Source: CAIMUX01 sp964473865 (lineage in GTDB: Bacteria > Eisenbacteria > RBG-16-71-46 > CAIMUX01). Taken from it: DNA of 64,000 nucleotides. The translations under genes and the position numbers were made by a program. Where the stretch lies: the NCBI GenBank assembly GCA_964473865.1, contig CAYYQN010000021.1:13438-77437 (forward strand), given 5' to 3'. Numbering within the stretch: position 1 is the stretch's first letter; each line of letters opens with the position of its first letter. The notes beneath the pieces are model-generated. The model was given only the letters and a program-made list of their open reading frames with translations. It was not told the origin of the DNA and made no database searches. Positions 40,225 through 50,115 of the stretch are shown piece by piece.

Positions 40225-41981
40225 AGATCGTCGTTGGGTTGGGGACCTGCGGCATCGCCGCCGGGGCGGAGCATACCTGGCGGGAGCTCGAGACCCGCGC
40301 CGGCAACGGCGGACCGGAATTCGAGCTGGCGAAGACCGGCTGTGTCGGCATGTGCTACCGGGAGCCGCTGGTGGAGGTTCGCCTGGACGACGGGCGGCGG
40401 TACCTCTACGGCGGGGTGGGCAAGGACCAGGTGGAGCCGCTTCTGGCGGCGCTCGCCGAGGGCCGGGTGCGGGAAGACTGGCTCGTCTGGAGCAATGCCG
40501 GCGCCGGCTCGGAGGCGGCTTACCTCTCCCGTCAGAACCGGATCGTCCTGCGCAATTGCGGCACGATCGATCCCGAGCGGATCGACGACTACCTTGCGGT
40601 GGGCGGCTATGCGGCGTTGCGGAAGGTCCTCGCCGAAAACGATCCCGACGCCCTCATCAACATGATGATCGAGTCGGGTCTGCGGGGCCGCGGCGGAGCG
40701 GGCTTTCTCACGGGGATGAAGTGGCGGTTCACGCGTCTCGCCCGCGGGGAGCACAAGTACATCATCTGCAACGCGGACGAGGGAGATCCCGGCGCATTCA
40801 TGGACCGATCGGTGCTGGAAAGCGATCCGCACGCGGTACTGGAGGGGATGGCCATCGCCGGCTTCGCGATCGGCGCGGAGCACGGCTACATCTACGTCCG
40901 CGCCGAGTATCCCAAGGCGATCGAGCGGCTGCTGATCGCCATCTCGCAGGCCGAAGCGCGCGGCTTCCTCGGAGACAACATCCAGGGAGCGCGCGTCTCC
41001 TTCCACGTGCGGCTGAAGGAAGGAGCGGGCGCGTTTGTCTGCGGCGAAGAGACCGCCCTCATCGGCTCCATCGAAGGAAAGCGCGGCATGCCGCGGGTGC
41101 GGCCGCCTTTTCCCGCGAGCAAGGGGTTGTGGGGGTGCCCCACCAACATCAACAACGTCGAGACGTTCGCCAACGTGCCCTGGATCGTGACCCACGGGGC
41201 CGCCGCCTTCAATTCGCTGGGGACCCGGAACAGCAAAGGGTCCAAGGTCTTCGCCATGGCTGGCAAGGTCAAGCGCGGCGGGCTGGTCGAGGTGCCGATG
41301 GGGATCTCGATCCACGACATCGTCTTCGACGTCTGCGGAGGAATCAAGGAGGACCGGAAGTTCAAGGCCGTCCAGATGGGCGGCCCTTCCGGCGGCTGCA
41401 TCCCCGCCGAACTCCAGGACACGGTCATCGACTACGAGTCGATCAACAAGACCGGGGCGATCATGGGTTCCGGCGGACTCGTCGTCATGGACGAGACGAC
41501 CTGCATGGTCGACATCGCGCGCTTTTTCCTCGAGTTCACCCAACGGGAGTCATGCGGCAAGTGCACCTTCTGCCGGGTGGGGACGAAACGGATGCTGGAG
41601 ACCCTCACCCGCATCTGCGCGGGCGAGGGCAAGGAGGGAGACATCGAGCTGCTCGAGCAGCTCGCCGGCCTCGTCAAGAACAACTCGTTGTGCGGACTGG
41701 GGCAGACGGCGCCGAACCCGGTGCAGACCACGTTGAAGTACTTCCGCTCCGAATACGAGGCGCACATCACCAACCGCAAGTGCCCGGCGCACCATTGTCA
41801 GAAGCTGCTCACCTACGACATCACCGAGGCGTGCAACGGCTGCACCGCCTGCGGGCGGGTCTGCCCGTCGCACGCCATCAGCGGCGAAAAGAAGCAGAGG
41901 CACCAGATCGATCACTCGAAGTGCATCCAGTGCGACGAGTGCTACAAGACCTGCAAGTTCCAGGCCATCGTCCGCAACTGA
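40221..41981 (+). CDS. NuoF/HydB-like NAD(P)H:acceptor oxidoreductase flavin subunit, with ferredoxin tail
   Basis: 586 residues. N-terminal thioredoxin-like domain (1-95) with only three cysteines visible (C10, C41, C45), so its [2Fe-2S] cluster may be absent. The NuoF core carries the FMN/NAD site: GLRGRGGAGFLTGMKW, NADEGDPGAFMDRS and GAGAFVCGEETALIGSIEG. Then come the [4Fe-4S] motif SCGKCTFCRVG with NSLCGLGQTAPNP and a C-terminal 2x[4Fe-4S] ferredoxin (CNGCTACGRVCPSHAI; CIQCDECYKTCKFQAI). This full HydB layout is typical of electron-bifurcating hydrogenases and formate dehydrogenases. It sits between NuoE and the large fusion protein. Confidence 0.94.
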   Translation: MKIVVGLGTCGIAAGAEHTWRELETRAGNGGPEFELAKTGCVGMCYREPLVEVRLDDGRRYLYGGVGKDQVEPLLAALAEGRVREDWLVWSNAGAGSEAAYLSRQNRIVLRNCGTIDPERIDDYLAVGGYAALRKVLAENDPDALINMMIESGLRGRGGAGFLTGMKWRFTRLARGEHKYIICNADEGDPGAFMDRSVLESDPHAVLEGMAIAGFAIGAEHGYIYVRAEYPKAIERLLIAISQAEARGFLGDNIQGARVSFHVRLKEGAGAFVCGEETALIGSIEGKRGMPRVRPPFPASKGLWGCPTNINNVETFANVPWIVTHGAAAFNSLGTRNSKGSKVFAMAGKVKRGGLVEVPMGISIHDIVFDVCGGIKEDRKFKAVQMGGPSGGCIPAELQDTVIDYESINKTGAIMGSGGLVVMDETTCMVDIARFFLEFTQRESCGKCTFCRVGTKRMLETLTRICAGEGKEGDIELLEQLAGLVKNNSLCGLGQTAPNPVQTTLKYFRSEYEAHITNRKCPAHHCQKLLTYDITEACNGCTACGRVCPSHAISGEKKQRHQIDHSKCIQCDECYKTCKFQAIVRN

Positions 41982-41997
41982 CGGGAGTAAGGAAGCC

Positions 41998-44900
41998 ATG
42001 GATCTGGTCAAGTTGGAGATAGACGGCAAGCGGGTAATCACGGACAGCCGCCACACCATTCTCGAGGTGGCCCGCGCAAACAACATCGGGAACATCCCCA
42101 CCCTGTGTCATGACGGCCAGCTGGAGCCGTTCGCTTCCTGCTTCGTCTGCGTGGTGAAGGTCCAGGGAGCGCGCACCCTCCTTCCGGCCTGCTCTACCCG
42201 CGTCTCCGCCGGGATGGTGGTGCAGACCGACACTCCCGAAGTGCGACGGGCGCGCAAAGCCTCGCTGGAGTTGATGCTGAGCAACCACTTCGCCGACTGC
42301 GTGGGGCCCTGCCAGCTCGCCTGTCCGGCCGGGATCGACATCCAGGGCTACATCGCCCTGGCGGCGCTCGGTCAGTACGAGGATGCCATCCGTCTGATCA
42401 AGGACCGCAATCCGCTCCCCGCGGTGTGCGGCCGGGTCTGCACTCGTCCGTGCGAGGTGACGGGCTGCCGCCGCAACCTGATGGATTCGGCAGTCGGCAT
42501 CGACTACATCAAGCGCTACATCGCGGACCTCGACCTGGGGAAGGCGCAACCGTGGCGGCCGGCGCTGGCCGCGAACAACGGGCGGCGCATCGCCGTCATC
42601 GGCGGAGGCCCGGCGGGGCTTTCCTGCGCCTACTACCTCGCGATCAAGGGCTACGACGTGCATATCTTCGAGAGCCTGCCCGAAGCGGGCGGGATGCTGC
42701 GGTACGGCATCCCGGAGTACCGCCTGCCGAAGGAAACGCTGGATCTGGAGATCAACCAGATTCTCGAACTGGGCGTGAAGCTCAACACCAACGTCGCTCT
42801 CGGGCGCGATTTCACACTGGCGGGGCTCAAGGAACAGGGATTCGCCGCCGTCTTCCTCGGCATCGGCGCCTGGGAAAGCTCCAAGATGCGGGTGCAGGAC
42901 GAAGAGACTGAGGGGGTGATCCCCGGGATCGAGTTCCTGCGCGAGTACGGCCTGCACCGGGCCAAGCCGCTGCCCGGTCGCGTGCTGGTCGTGGGCGGCG
43001 GCAACACCGCCATCGACTGTGCGCGGACGGCGCTCCGCCTCGACGCGCGAGAGGTCCGGCTCCTCTACCGGCGCACTCGCGCCGAGATGCCCGCCAACGA
43101 GATGGAGATCGTGGAGGCGGAGCACGAAGGCGTGCGGATGGACTTCCTGGTGGCCCCGGTGCGGGTCGTGAAGGAGGGGGGGCGGGTCAAGGCTCTGGAG
43201 TGTCTCCGTATGGAGCTGGGGGAGCCCGACGCCAGTGGCCGGCGCAGTCCGAAGCCGGTCAAAGGAACCGAGTTCCTGGTCGAGTGCGACTGGGTGATCG
43301 CCGCGATCGGCCAGAGCACCGAGGTGAAGAAGCTGGTCGACGGCGGTATCCCCAACTTCCTGCCGTTCGGGGAAACCCTGAACCTCACGCGCTGGCAGAC
43401 CATCCAGGTGAACGAGCGGACGTTCGAGACCAGCGTCGAGGGCGTCTTCTCGGGCGGAGACGTGGTTACCGGCGCGGCCACCGCCATCGAGGCGATTGCG
43501 GCGGGCCGCAAGGCCGCCCATGCGATCGATACCTATCTGGTCAAGGGGAAGGCCGAGCCGGAGCCGTGGGAATTCCTGAGCAAGAAGGACGTGTTCCGCA
43601 AGGTACAGGCCGAAGATCTGCCCGAAGGTGCGCGCTACGCGCGCCGCGAGATGCCGGTCGTTGCTCCGGAGGAGCGTATCCAGTCGTTTGTCGAGGTTGA
43701 GCAGGGCTATAGCGCGGCCGACCTCAGGCTGGAGAGCCACCGGTGCCTGGAGTGCGGCTGCACCGCGCTCTTCACCTGTGATCTGCGGCGCCATGCCACC
43801 GCGTACGGCGTGGACATCGCCAACTTCCTGGGGGAGGCGACGCAGTATCGGATCGACCGGCGGCATCCGATCATCGATCTGGACCCGAACAAGTGCATTC
43901 TTTGCGGCCGGTGTGTGCGGATGTGCGGTGAGGTGGTTGGAATCTCGGCGTACGGGTTCGTCAATCGAGGTTTCGGCACCGTGGTCCGGCCGGCGTTGGG
44001 CGGCGGACTTCTGGAGACGGACTGCGTGACGTGCGGTCTGTGCATCAGCACCTGCCCCACCGGGGCGATTGCGGAGCGGGTGCCTCTGGCCAAGCCGGGT
44101 CCCTGGTCGACCCGCCCGGTTCCGACCGTCTGCGGGTATTGCGGGGTGGGTTGCCGGCTCAACCACGACGTGCACGGCGTCTCGCTGGTCAAGATGTCAC
44201 CGCGCGAGGGCGGCTTGACTGCGGGAAACCACTGCCGCAAGGGCCGTTTCGGGTACCAGCACGTGCAGGACCCGGAGCGACTGGTCAAGGCCTGGATTCG
44301 GGCCGGCCGGGAGCTGCAGGAGTCGGACCTCGACGGTGCGATCGCCCACGTGGCGCTCCGGCTGAAAGAGCTGCGCCGCAAGTATTCCGGCGAGGAGATC
44401 GCCGTCTTCGTTTCTCCCCGTCTGACCAACGAGGAGATCTATCTCGCTCAGAAGCTGGCGCGCGTGGCCCTGGGCACCCACCAGATCTCCAGCCTGTCCG
44501 CCATGGTGAATCGCGAGCTCAGGTGTCCGGAGATCGTGAGCACGGCCGGCTATGCGGATCTGGAGGACGCGCAGGCAATCGTGGTGGTGAACTCCGCGCT
44601 CAGTGAGGAGCACTTCACGGTCGACCTGATGGCGAAGAAGGCGATCCGCAAGGGGGCCCGGCTGATCTTCGTCGGTCCCGAAGTCGACCACACTTCGCGC
44701 TTTGCCGACATCCACCTCCGCTGTGCGGAGGGCCGGCAAATGCACGCGGTCTTCGCCCTGGTGAAGGCGGCGGCCGAGATCGGGGCCCTTCCGTTCGAGC
44801 CGAACCCGGGATTGGCGAAGGCCCTCGGCCAGGCGTCGCTCGACGAGCTGGCGTCGCGGGCGGAGCTGGATCCCGCGATGGTGCGGGCGGCCGCGGCGGT

Positions 44901-45795
44901 CCTCGCGAAGAGCATCACGAAGGTCCTGGCGACGAACCGGGACTACCGGGGGCCGCGGATCCCGCAGGACTTGCGGTTCTTCGCGGAGGCGAGCGAGGCG
45001 ATGGGCTGTGGTCTGCTTGCGCTGCGGGAGAAGGCGAACGGGCAGGGGCTGTCGGACCTGGGGGGCGATCCTTCCTGGCTGCCGGGTTACGTGAACGCGG
45101 AAGACGAGGCGGCCCTGGCGATGCTGGAGAAGGAGTGGTGTGTGGCCCTGCGCGAGGTCGGCGGGGCGGATGCCGATCTGCGGACCAGACTCCGGCAAAA
45201 GAAGATCAAGGTGGCGATCCTTCTGGGCGAGGACCCGGTCGGACACGTCACGTTCCCGCGCGACCTCTGCGAAGGAATCTGCGCGGCGGACTTCCTGGTG
45301 GTGGGGGACGAGTACCTGACAGCCACCGCGAAGCTGGCGAACGCGGTCCTGCCGCTCTCCGCGCTGGCCGAAACCAGCGGGACCCTGACCAACCAGGCGC
45401 GCATGGTGCAGCGGCTCGAGCGGGCGGTGCCTCCTCCCGCCGGGGTCGAGACCTGGGAAATCGTCGCCCGGATCGCCGGTCAGATGGGCTTCCGCTTCAA
45501 GATGAAGTACGCCTCGACCGCGGACGTTCTGGAGGAGATTCGGCGCGTCGTTCCGGCCTATCGGGACCTGGTGGTCGACGGCTCAGATGCGGACGGATCA
45601 TGGCCGATCTCGGGCATGCTGCTGCCGCGCGTGCCGTTCGACTACACGCAGCTTCAGGCCGACCCCGTCGCCCCCGTGCCGACCCTCGAGCTCGACTACC
45701 TCGAGGCCCGGTTCGGCCGGTGGTTCAAGGGGACGATGGATCAGGCGCGGCAGGCGATGAGCGAGGCCGCGCAGGCGGTTCCGCTGGAGAGCTAG
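41998..45795 (+). CDS. Giant ferredoxin / NfnB-GltD-like / NuoG-FdhA-like fusion oxidoreductase
   Basis: 1265 residues. (1) A plant-type [2Fe-2S] domain, C37, C48, C51, C65. (2) Cysteine motifs at 101-109 and 144-157 as in GltD/NfnB N-termini. (3) A flavoprotein with FAD motif AVIGGGPAGLS (199-209) and second dinucleotide motif RVLVVGGGNTAID (328-340), ending GVFSGGDVVTGAATAIEAIAAG. (4) A CxxCxC patch near 583-594 and two [4Fe-4S] motifs at 633-643 and 676-686. (5) A molybdopterin-oxidoreductase-like module with cluster cysteines 712, 715, 719, 746 but no recognisable Cys/Sec Mo-ligand, so probably NuoG-like. It likely moves electrons between NAD(P)H, ferredoxin and the NuoEF-type pair; reaction unknown. 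Confidence 0.88.
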   Translation: MDLVKLEIDGKRVITDSRHTILEVARANNIGNIPTLCHDGQLEPFASCFVCVVKVQGARTLLPACSTRVSAGMVVQTDTPEVRRARKASLELMLSNHFADCVGPCQLACPAGIDIQGYIALAALGQYEDAIRLIKDRNPLPAVCGRVCTRPCEVTGCRRNLMDSAVGIDYIKRYIADLDLGKAQPWRPALAANNGRRIAVIGGGPAGLSCAYYLAIKGYDVHIFESLPEAGGMLRYGIPEYRLPKETLDLEINQILELGVKLNTNVALGRDFTLAGLKEQGFAAVFLGIGAWESSKMRVQDEETEGVIPGIEFLREYGLHRAKPLPGRVLVVGGGNTAIDCARTALRLDAREVRLLYRRTRAEMPANEMEIVEAEHEGVRMDFLVAPVRVVKEGGRVKALECLRMELGEPDASGRRSPKPVKGTEFLVECDWVIAAIGQSTEVKKLVDGGIPNFLPFGETLNLTRWQTIQVNERTFETSVEGVFSGGDVVTGAATAIEAIAAGRKAAHAIDTYLVKGKAEPEPWEFLSKKDVFRKVQAEDLPEGARYARREMPVVAPEERIQSFVEVEQGYSAADLRLESHRCLECGCTALFTCDLRRHATAYGVDIANFLGEATQYRIDRRHPIIDLDPNKCILCGRCVRMCGEVVGISAYGFVNRGFGTVVRPALGGGLLETDCVTCGLCISTCPTGAIAERVPLAKPGPWSTRPVPTVCGYCGVGCRLNHDVHGVSLVKMSPREGGLTAGNHCRKGRFGYQHVQDPERLVKAWIRAGRELQESDLDGAIAHVALRLKELRRKYSGEEIAVFVSPRLTNEEIYLAQKLARVALGTHQISSLSAMVNRELRCPEIVSTAGYADLEDAQAIVVVNSALSEEHFTVDLMAKKAIRKGARLIFVGPEVDHTSRFADIHLRCAEGRQMHAVFALVKAAAEIGALPFEPNPGLAKALGQASLDELASRAELDPAMVRAAAAVLAKSITKVLATNRDYRGPRIPQDLRFFAEASEAMGCGLLALREKANGQGLSDLGGDPSWLPGYVNAEDEAALAMLEKEWCVALREVGGADADLRTRLRQKKIKVAILLGEDPVGHVTFPRDLCEGICAADFLVVGDEYLTATAKLANAVLPLSALAETSGTLTNQARMVQRLERAVPPPAGVETWEIVARIAGQMGFRFKMKYASTADVLEEIRRVVPAYRDLVVDGSDADGSWPISGMLLPRVPFDYTQLQADPVAPVPTLELDYLEARFGRWFKGTMDQARQAMSEAAQAVPLES

Positions 45796-45807
45796 CGGGC
45801 TGCCGGA

Positions 45808-45907
45808 NNNNNNNNNNNNNNNNNNNNNNNNNNNNNNNNNNNNNNNNNNNNNNNNNNNNNNNNNNNNNNNNNNNNNNNNNNNNNNNNNNNNNNNNNNNNN
45901 NNNNNNN
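45808..45907. other. Assembly gap (100 N)
   Basis: Exactly 100 N just after the fusion gene. It hides the C-terminal end of the minus-strand PEP-CTERM-like gene and possibly other sequence, so the neighbourhood of the hydrogenase block on this side is not certain. Confidence 0.95.
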
Positions 45908-46683
45908 GCCAGGTACCGCGCGGCGACGACCGCGGCAAGCCCGAGGCCGATGAGCCGGACCGGTGACGGTTCGGGTACCGTCGGGCCGGGGTCGGTATGA
46001 TCGCCGTGGCTTCCCCCGCCCGGAAAGATGATCGCCGGCACGATCGGAAGAAACACCACCCAGAATCCCGGCGGGCTGATCGCGGTGTCGATCACCGGCA
46101 GCGGCACCACGTCGACCGAGTCCATCTCCTGGGCGAGAGGTTCGTAGGGCGGGGGGAGTCTCGGTTCCAGCGGTTCCTCGGAAAGAAGATTTCCACAGCG
46201 CGCCCGGATCAGGTTCACGCCGTCGTCGAGCACGGTCTCCTTGGCGCCAACCCGAAGCGGATACGAGGTCCAGTAGATCGAGTTGTACCGCCGGTAGGAG
46301 GCGTAGTAGAGACGCTCTCGCGGCATCTCCATGCGCCTCAGGCGCGGGAAGTCCACGCGCCGGTAATGGTTCGCGACATCGGGCCGGCGAAACGCGGCGT
46401 CCTCCGCCTCGGCTCGGGAGTAGACGCCGCCCGGGACCACCGAATGGCGGTAGATCGGTCGGACCGGCAGCATGGTGCTCTCGGCCGGGACCGCCGCTCC
46501 GAAGTCCGAGACGGGCCCCAGGGAGCCTCCCAGTCCCGGCACAGACAGCGCGGAGAGATCGTTCGCGGACGGCGTTGCGTGGTGCGGTCGGGAGGGAGGG
46601 TCCGGCAGCAGCATCAGGCCTACCGCCACGGTAGACACGATCCCGGCCGTTGCCAGCGTCAGGATCCGTCTTGCCCCGATCAT
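45908..46683 (-). CDS. Exported protein with PEP-CTERM-like C-terminus (3' end lost in gap)
   Basis: About 258 residues from ATG 46683. N-terminal signal (ILTLATAGIVSTVAVGLMLL). The middle contains ETVLDDGVNLIRARCGNLLSEEPLEP, a block I associate with hypothetical exported proteins. Near the end, PAIIFPGGGS and then TVPEPSPVRLIGLGLAAVVAARYL form a VPEP motif plus hydrophobic stretch, the layout of a PEP-CTERM sorting signal used by exosortase; the expected Arg-rich end would lie in the gap. Function unknown; probably a surface or exopolysaccharide-associated protein. No exosortase gene is visible in the window. Confidence 0.7.
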
Positions 46684-46977
46684 GAGCTCCTCCCCGAGTC
46701 GCCTCTGGCGCGCCGGGCGCAGGACCCGCTGGCGCCTTGACTCGGAAGCAGTCCGGAAACCCGGTTCTGCCTCGGCGTCTGGCACTGCCCGCGGCCGTCG
46801 CGTCGTGCAATCTGCAACGGATCCGGCCTCGTGCGTGCTTTCAGCGATCGTGTCTGTAAGGAACGTACCAGGGGCTTGTCTCAATGGTACCGCGCTTCCG
46901 CTCTGGGTGGAAGCAGGGAATTCGCCCGGATCCGGGTCGGGGAGATTCCGAGGAGGCCGTCGCGGGGCGATCTGTCA
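46684..46977. other. Intergenic stretch, nothing supported
   Basis: 294 bases between two minus-strand genes. I see no gene, RNA or clear terminator. The promoter of the PEP-CTERM-like gene is expected at the left end. Confidence 0.4.
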
Positions 46978-48345
46978 TCAGGCGCCAATCCAGACGGTCT
47001 TGATGTTCACGAACTCGCGGATGCCAAAGGCCGCAAGCTCGCGCCCATAGCCGGAGAGCTTGATCCCGCCGAACGGGAGTCGCGGGTCGCTCTTGACCAT
47101 CCCGTTGACGAAGACCGCACCGGCGTCGATGCGCTCGGCCAACCGCTCCGCGCGCTGCGGGTCCGAACTCCACACGCTGGCCCCGAGTCCGTACGGGGTG
47201 GCGTTGGCGAGTTCCACCGCCTCGTCCTCCGATGAGGCGCGGACCACGGCCGCGACCGGCCCGAAGGTCTCTTCCTCGAAGGCGGCCATGCCGGGACGCA
47301 CGCGATCGAGCAGAGTCGGCCGGTAGAACCATCCGGGCCCCGGAACCGGTTCGCCCCCGGTGACGAGCGTGGCGCCCTGTCGCACGGTGCGTTCAACCTG
47401 CACGTGGAGATCGCGCCGCAGGTCTTCTCGGGCCAGCGGGCCGACGCGCGTGCCGCGGTCGAGCGGATCGCCCACCGGGAGGGCCTCGAGTTCGGCGCGC
47501 AGGGCCGTGACAAACGGGTCCCCCAGCGGCTCCAGCACGATGAAGCGCTTGGCGGCGATGCAGCTTTGCCCGGAGTTGATGGTTCGCGCCCGGGCCGCCC
47601 AGGATGCCGCCCACCCGGGTTCCGCGTCCGGGAGCACGATGAATGGGTCGCTGCCCCCGAGCTCGAGCACCGTCTTCTTGAGCAGCCGTCCCGCGAGCGA
47701 GGCCACGGCCGCGCCGGCGGGCTCGCTTCCGGTGAGGGTGGCCGCCTTGATCGCCGGGCTGGCCAGGAGTTCCTCGATCCGGGAGGACGGCACGAGAAGG
47801 GCGCGAAAGACTCCCCGCGGCAGGCCGGCGCGATGGAAGATGTCCTCGATGGTGAGAGCGCAGCGAGGGACGTTCGAGGCGTGTTTGAGCAACGCCGTGT
47901 TTCCGGCCATCAAGGCCGGGGCCGCGAAGCGGAAGACCTGCCAGAACGGGAAGTTCCACGGCATCACGGCGAGAATGGTGCCGATCGGATCGAAGCGGAC
48001 ATAGCTGCGCGCCGCGTCGGTGGCCACCGGCTCGGGGGCCACCAATGCCTCCGCGTGGTCGGCGTAGTACTCGCAGGCCCCGGCGCACTTCTCGACCTCG
48101 GCTTCGCCTTCCGCCACCGGCTTTCCCATCTCGCGCGCCATCAACTCGCCGAGCTCGGTCCGCTCCCGGCGCAGGATCGTCGCGGTCCGGCGCAGACAGG
48201 CGGATCGTTCGGCAAAGGGAGTCACGCGCCAGAGCCGGAAGGCGTTCTCGGAATCCCGCAGCGCGGCCGCAACGGCCGCGGGATCGTGGGCGGCAAACGA
48301 CTCGATCCGGGCACCGGTGGCTGGATTTCTCGATTCGAAGCTCAA
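46978..48345 (-). CDS. NAD(P)-dependent aldehyde dehydrogenase (succinate-semialdehyde dehydrogenase-like)
   Basis: 455 residues from TTG 48345, chosen for GGAGGG 7 bases upstream; a longer open frame upstream overlaps the histidine kinase region and is unlikely. The ALDH core is complete: GTILAVMPWNFPFWQVFRFAAPALMAGNT, TGSEPAGAAVASLAG, the catalytic glutamate in LELGGSDPF and the cysteine in NSGQSCIAAKRFIV, then EEETFGPVAAVV and PFGGIKLSGYGREL. The short length and sequence resemble the YneI/Sad type of succinate-semialdehyde dehydrogenases. It is a soluble, non-CoA enzyme, unlike the BMC aldehyde dehydrogenase at 6931. Confidence 0.9.
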   Translation of the reverse strand: MSFESRNPATGARIESFAAHDPAAVAAALRDSENAFRLWRVTPFAERSACLRRTATILRRERTELGELMAREMGKPVAEGEAEVEKCAGACEYYADHAEALVAPEPVATDAARSYVRFDPIGTILAVMPWNFPFWQVFRFAAPALMAGNTALLKHASNVPRCALTIEDIFHRAGLPRGVFRALLVPSSRIEELLASPAIKAATLTGSEPAGAAVASLAGRLLKKTVLELGGSDPFIVLPDAEPGWAASWAARARTINSGQSCIAAKRFIVLEPLGDPFVTALRAELEALPVGDPLDRGTRVGPLAREDLRRDLHVQVERTVRQGATLVTGGEPVPGPGWFYRPTLLDRVRPGMAAFEEETFGPVAAVVRASSEDEAVELANATPYGLGASVWSSDPQRAERLAERIDAGAVFVNGMVKSDPRLPFGGIKLSGYGRELAAFGIREFVNIKTVWIGA

Positions 48346-48438
48346 GGCAGGGCCCTCCGCTAGCGATGCGTCCCGGGTGTTCCGGCCGCCTTTTGCGCTT
48401 CCCTCGTCCCGGCGGTTCCGTCTAGCGTACCCACCAAC

Positions 48439-50115
48439 GTGAATGCGAATCAACCCACCCGCTCCTCGGAACCCCGCCGCGCACGGCGATCCGGGAGTGA
48501 ATCGGGACGGCGCGTCCGGTCCGCCCGCGTGCCGGCCGCGGCGCGCGCTTCCGAGAACGACGCGGGCGTGCGTTCCCTGGCTCGCCGCATCCTTCAGCTG
48601 GCCAGCACCAGTGTCCAGTCTGCGAAGTTCGTCCACGATGCGGGCGTCCTCTGGCTGGAGGCTTCGGGTGCCGATGCGGTTGAGTTTCACCTCGAGCCGG
48701 CGGTCGGACGGTTGCGATTGCGCACCGTACGCGACGAGGGCAGCGCGCCGTCTCCGGGTTCGGCGCCTCCTCCGGGCGGTCGGAGGGTGGCCCGGCGGGT
48801 CCCGGGAGACCGGCCGCCTCCCCGCCCGGAAGAGCTCGGCTCCGACCCGGCGCTTCCGCTCCTGACCGAACTGATGCTCAACGCGGGCGAGGTCAGACTC
48901 GGACGGGTGCTCCTCTACGGGAAGGGTCCCCCGTTGACCCGCGGAGAACTGGAATTCCACCGGTCCGTAGCCGACACCGTGGCGCTGGCTCTGGTGAACC
49001 TGCGAGCCCAGTGGGAGCTGCGCGAGCGGGTCAAGGAGCTGACCTGCCTGTACGGCCTGTCCCGAATCACAGATCGGGAGGAGATGCCCCTCGAGAAGTT
49101 GTTGACCCAGATGGTGGATCTGATCCCCGGAGGCTGGCAGTACCCGGACGCGACCGAGTCCCGCATTGTCGTCGATGGCCGCGCGCACGCCACAGCCGGC
49201 TTCCGCGAGGGCTGTCAGGCGCAATCGGCGGTCATCGAGGCGGGCGGCGCGCCGCGGGGCACGGTGGAGGTCATCTACACGCGAGAGATGCCGGAGCTGG
49301 ACGAGGGGCCGTTCCTGCGGGAGGAGCGCCACCTCCTCAACGCCATTGCCGCGAGTGTCGGCCGGACCCTCGAGCGGCGGCGCGCGTCAGAGGAGAAACG
49401 CGTGCTGGAGGATCAGCTGCGGCACGCCGATCGCCTCGCGACCATCGGGCAGCTGGCCGCGGGTGTGGCGCACGAGCTGAACGAGCCTCTGGGAGCGATT
49501 CTCGGCTTCGGCCAGCTGGCTCGTCAGTCGGCGGGGCTGCCGGAGCAGGCGGCACAGGACATCGACAAGATCCTGGGGGCCGCGCTGCATGCCCGGGAGG
49601 TGGTGCGCAAGCTGATGCTTTTTGCCCGCCAGACTCCGCCGCGCATGTCCCCGGTCAGCCTGAACGATCTGGCGGAGGAGGGGCTTTACTTCATTGAGTC
49701 GCGGTGCGCGCGCAGCGGGGTGCAGTTGGTGCGGGAGCTCGACCCGCTGCTGCCCCGGGTCACCGCCGACCGCGGGCAGATGCAGCAGGTGCTGGTGAAC
49801 CTGGCGGTCAACGCGGTGCAGGCCATGCCGGACGGGGGCAAGCTTGTCATCCGCACGGCGCACGACGCGGACTCCGTCACCCTCGAGGTCGTGGACACGG
49901 GGATGGGCATGGACGAGACGGTGCGAAGCCAGATCTTCGTCCCCTTCTTCACCACCAAGGAAGTAGGCCAGGGAACCGGACTCGGCCTTGCGGTCGTGCA
50001 CGGAATCGTGGCGGCGCACGGGGGATCCATCGGGGTCGTCAGCCGCCCGGGCGAGGGGGCGCGGTTCACCATTCGCCTGCCCTGGAGCCAGCCGTCCGGA
50101 ACCGGGGAGGCCTGA
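48439..50115 (+). CDS. Sensor histidine kinase with N-terminal GAF-like regions
   Basis: 558 residues from GTG 48439. No membrane helix is visible, so it is cytosolic. After an Arg-rich lead, a GAF-like region (about 50-180) is followed by a second (about 190-300, LTCLYGLSRITDREEMPLEKLLTQMVDLIPGGWQYPD) and a short coiled coil. The HisKA domain has H345 in GVAHELNEPLGAILGFGQLAR. HATPase_c motifs are NLAVNAVQAMPDGG, DTGMGMDE and GQGTGLGLAVVHGIVAAHGG. It senses an internal signal, unknown, and phosphorylates the receiver encoded by the overlapping gene at 50115 or the CheY-like protein at 56310. Confidence 0.92.
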   Translation: MNANQPTRSSEPRRARRSGSESGRRVRSARVPAAARASENDAGVRSLARRILQLASTSVQSAKFVHDAGVLWLEASGADAVEFHLEPAVGRLRLRTVRDEGSAPSPGSAPPPGGRRVARRVPGDRPPPRPEELGSDPALPLLTELMLNAGEVRLGRVLLYGKGPPLTRGELEFHRSVADTVALALVNLRAQWELRERVKELTCLYGLSRITDREEMPLEKLLTQMVDLIPGGWQYPDATESRIVVDGRAHATAGFREGCQAQSAVIEAGGAPRGTVEVIYTREMPELDEGPFLREERHLLNAIAASVGRTLERRRASEEKRVLEDQLRHADRLATIGQLAAGVAHELNEPLGAILGFGQLARQSAGLPEQAAQDIDKILGAALHAREVVRKLMLFARQTPPRMSPVSLNDLAEEGLYFIESRCARSGVQLVRELDPLLPRVTADRGQMQQVLVNLAVNAVQAMPDGGKLVIRTAHDADSVTLEVVDTGMGMDETVRSQIFVPFFTTKEVGQGTGLGLAVVHGIVAAHGGSIGVVSRPGEGARFTIRLPWSQPSGTGEA

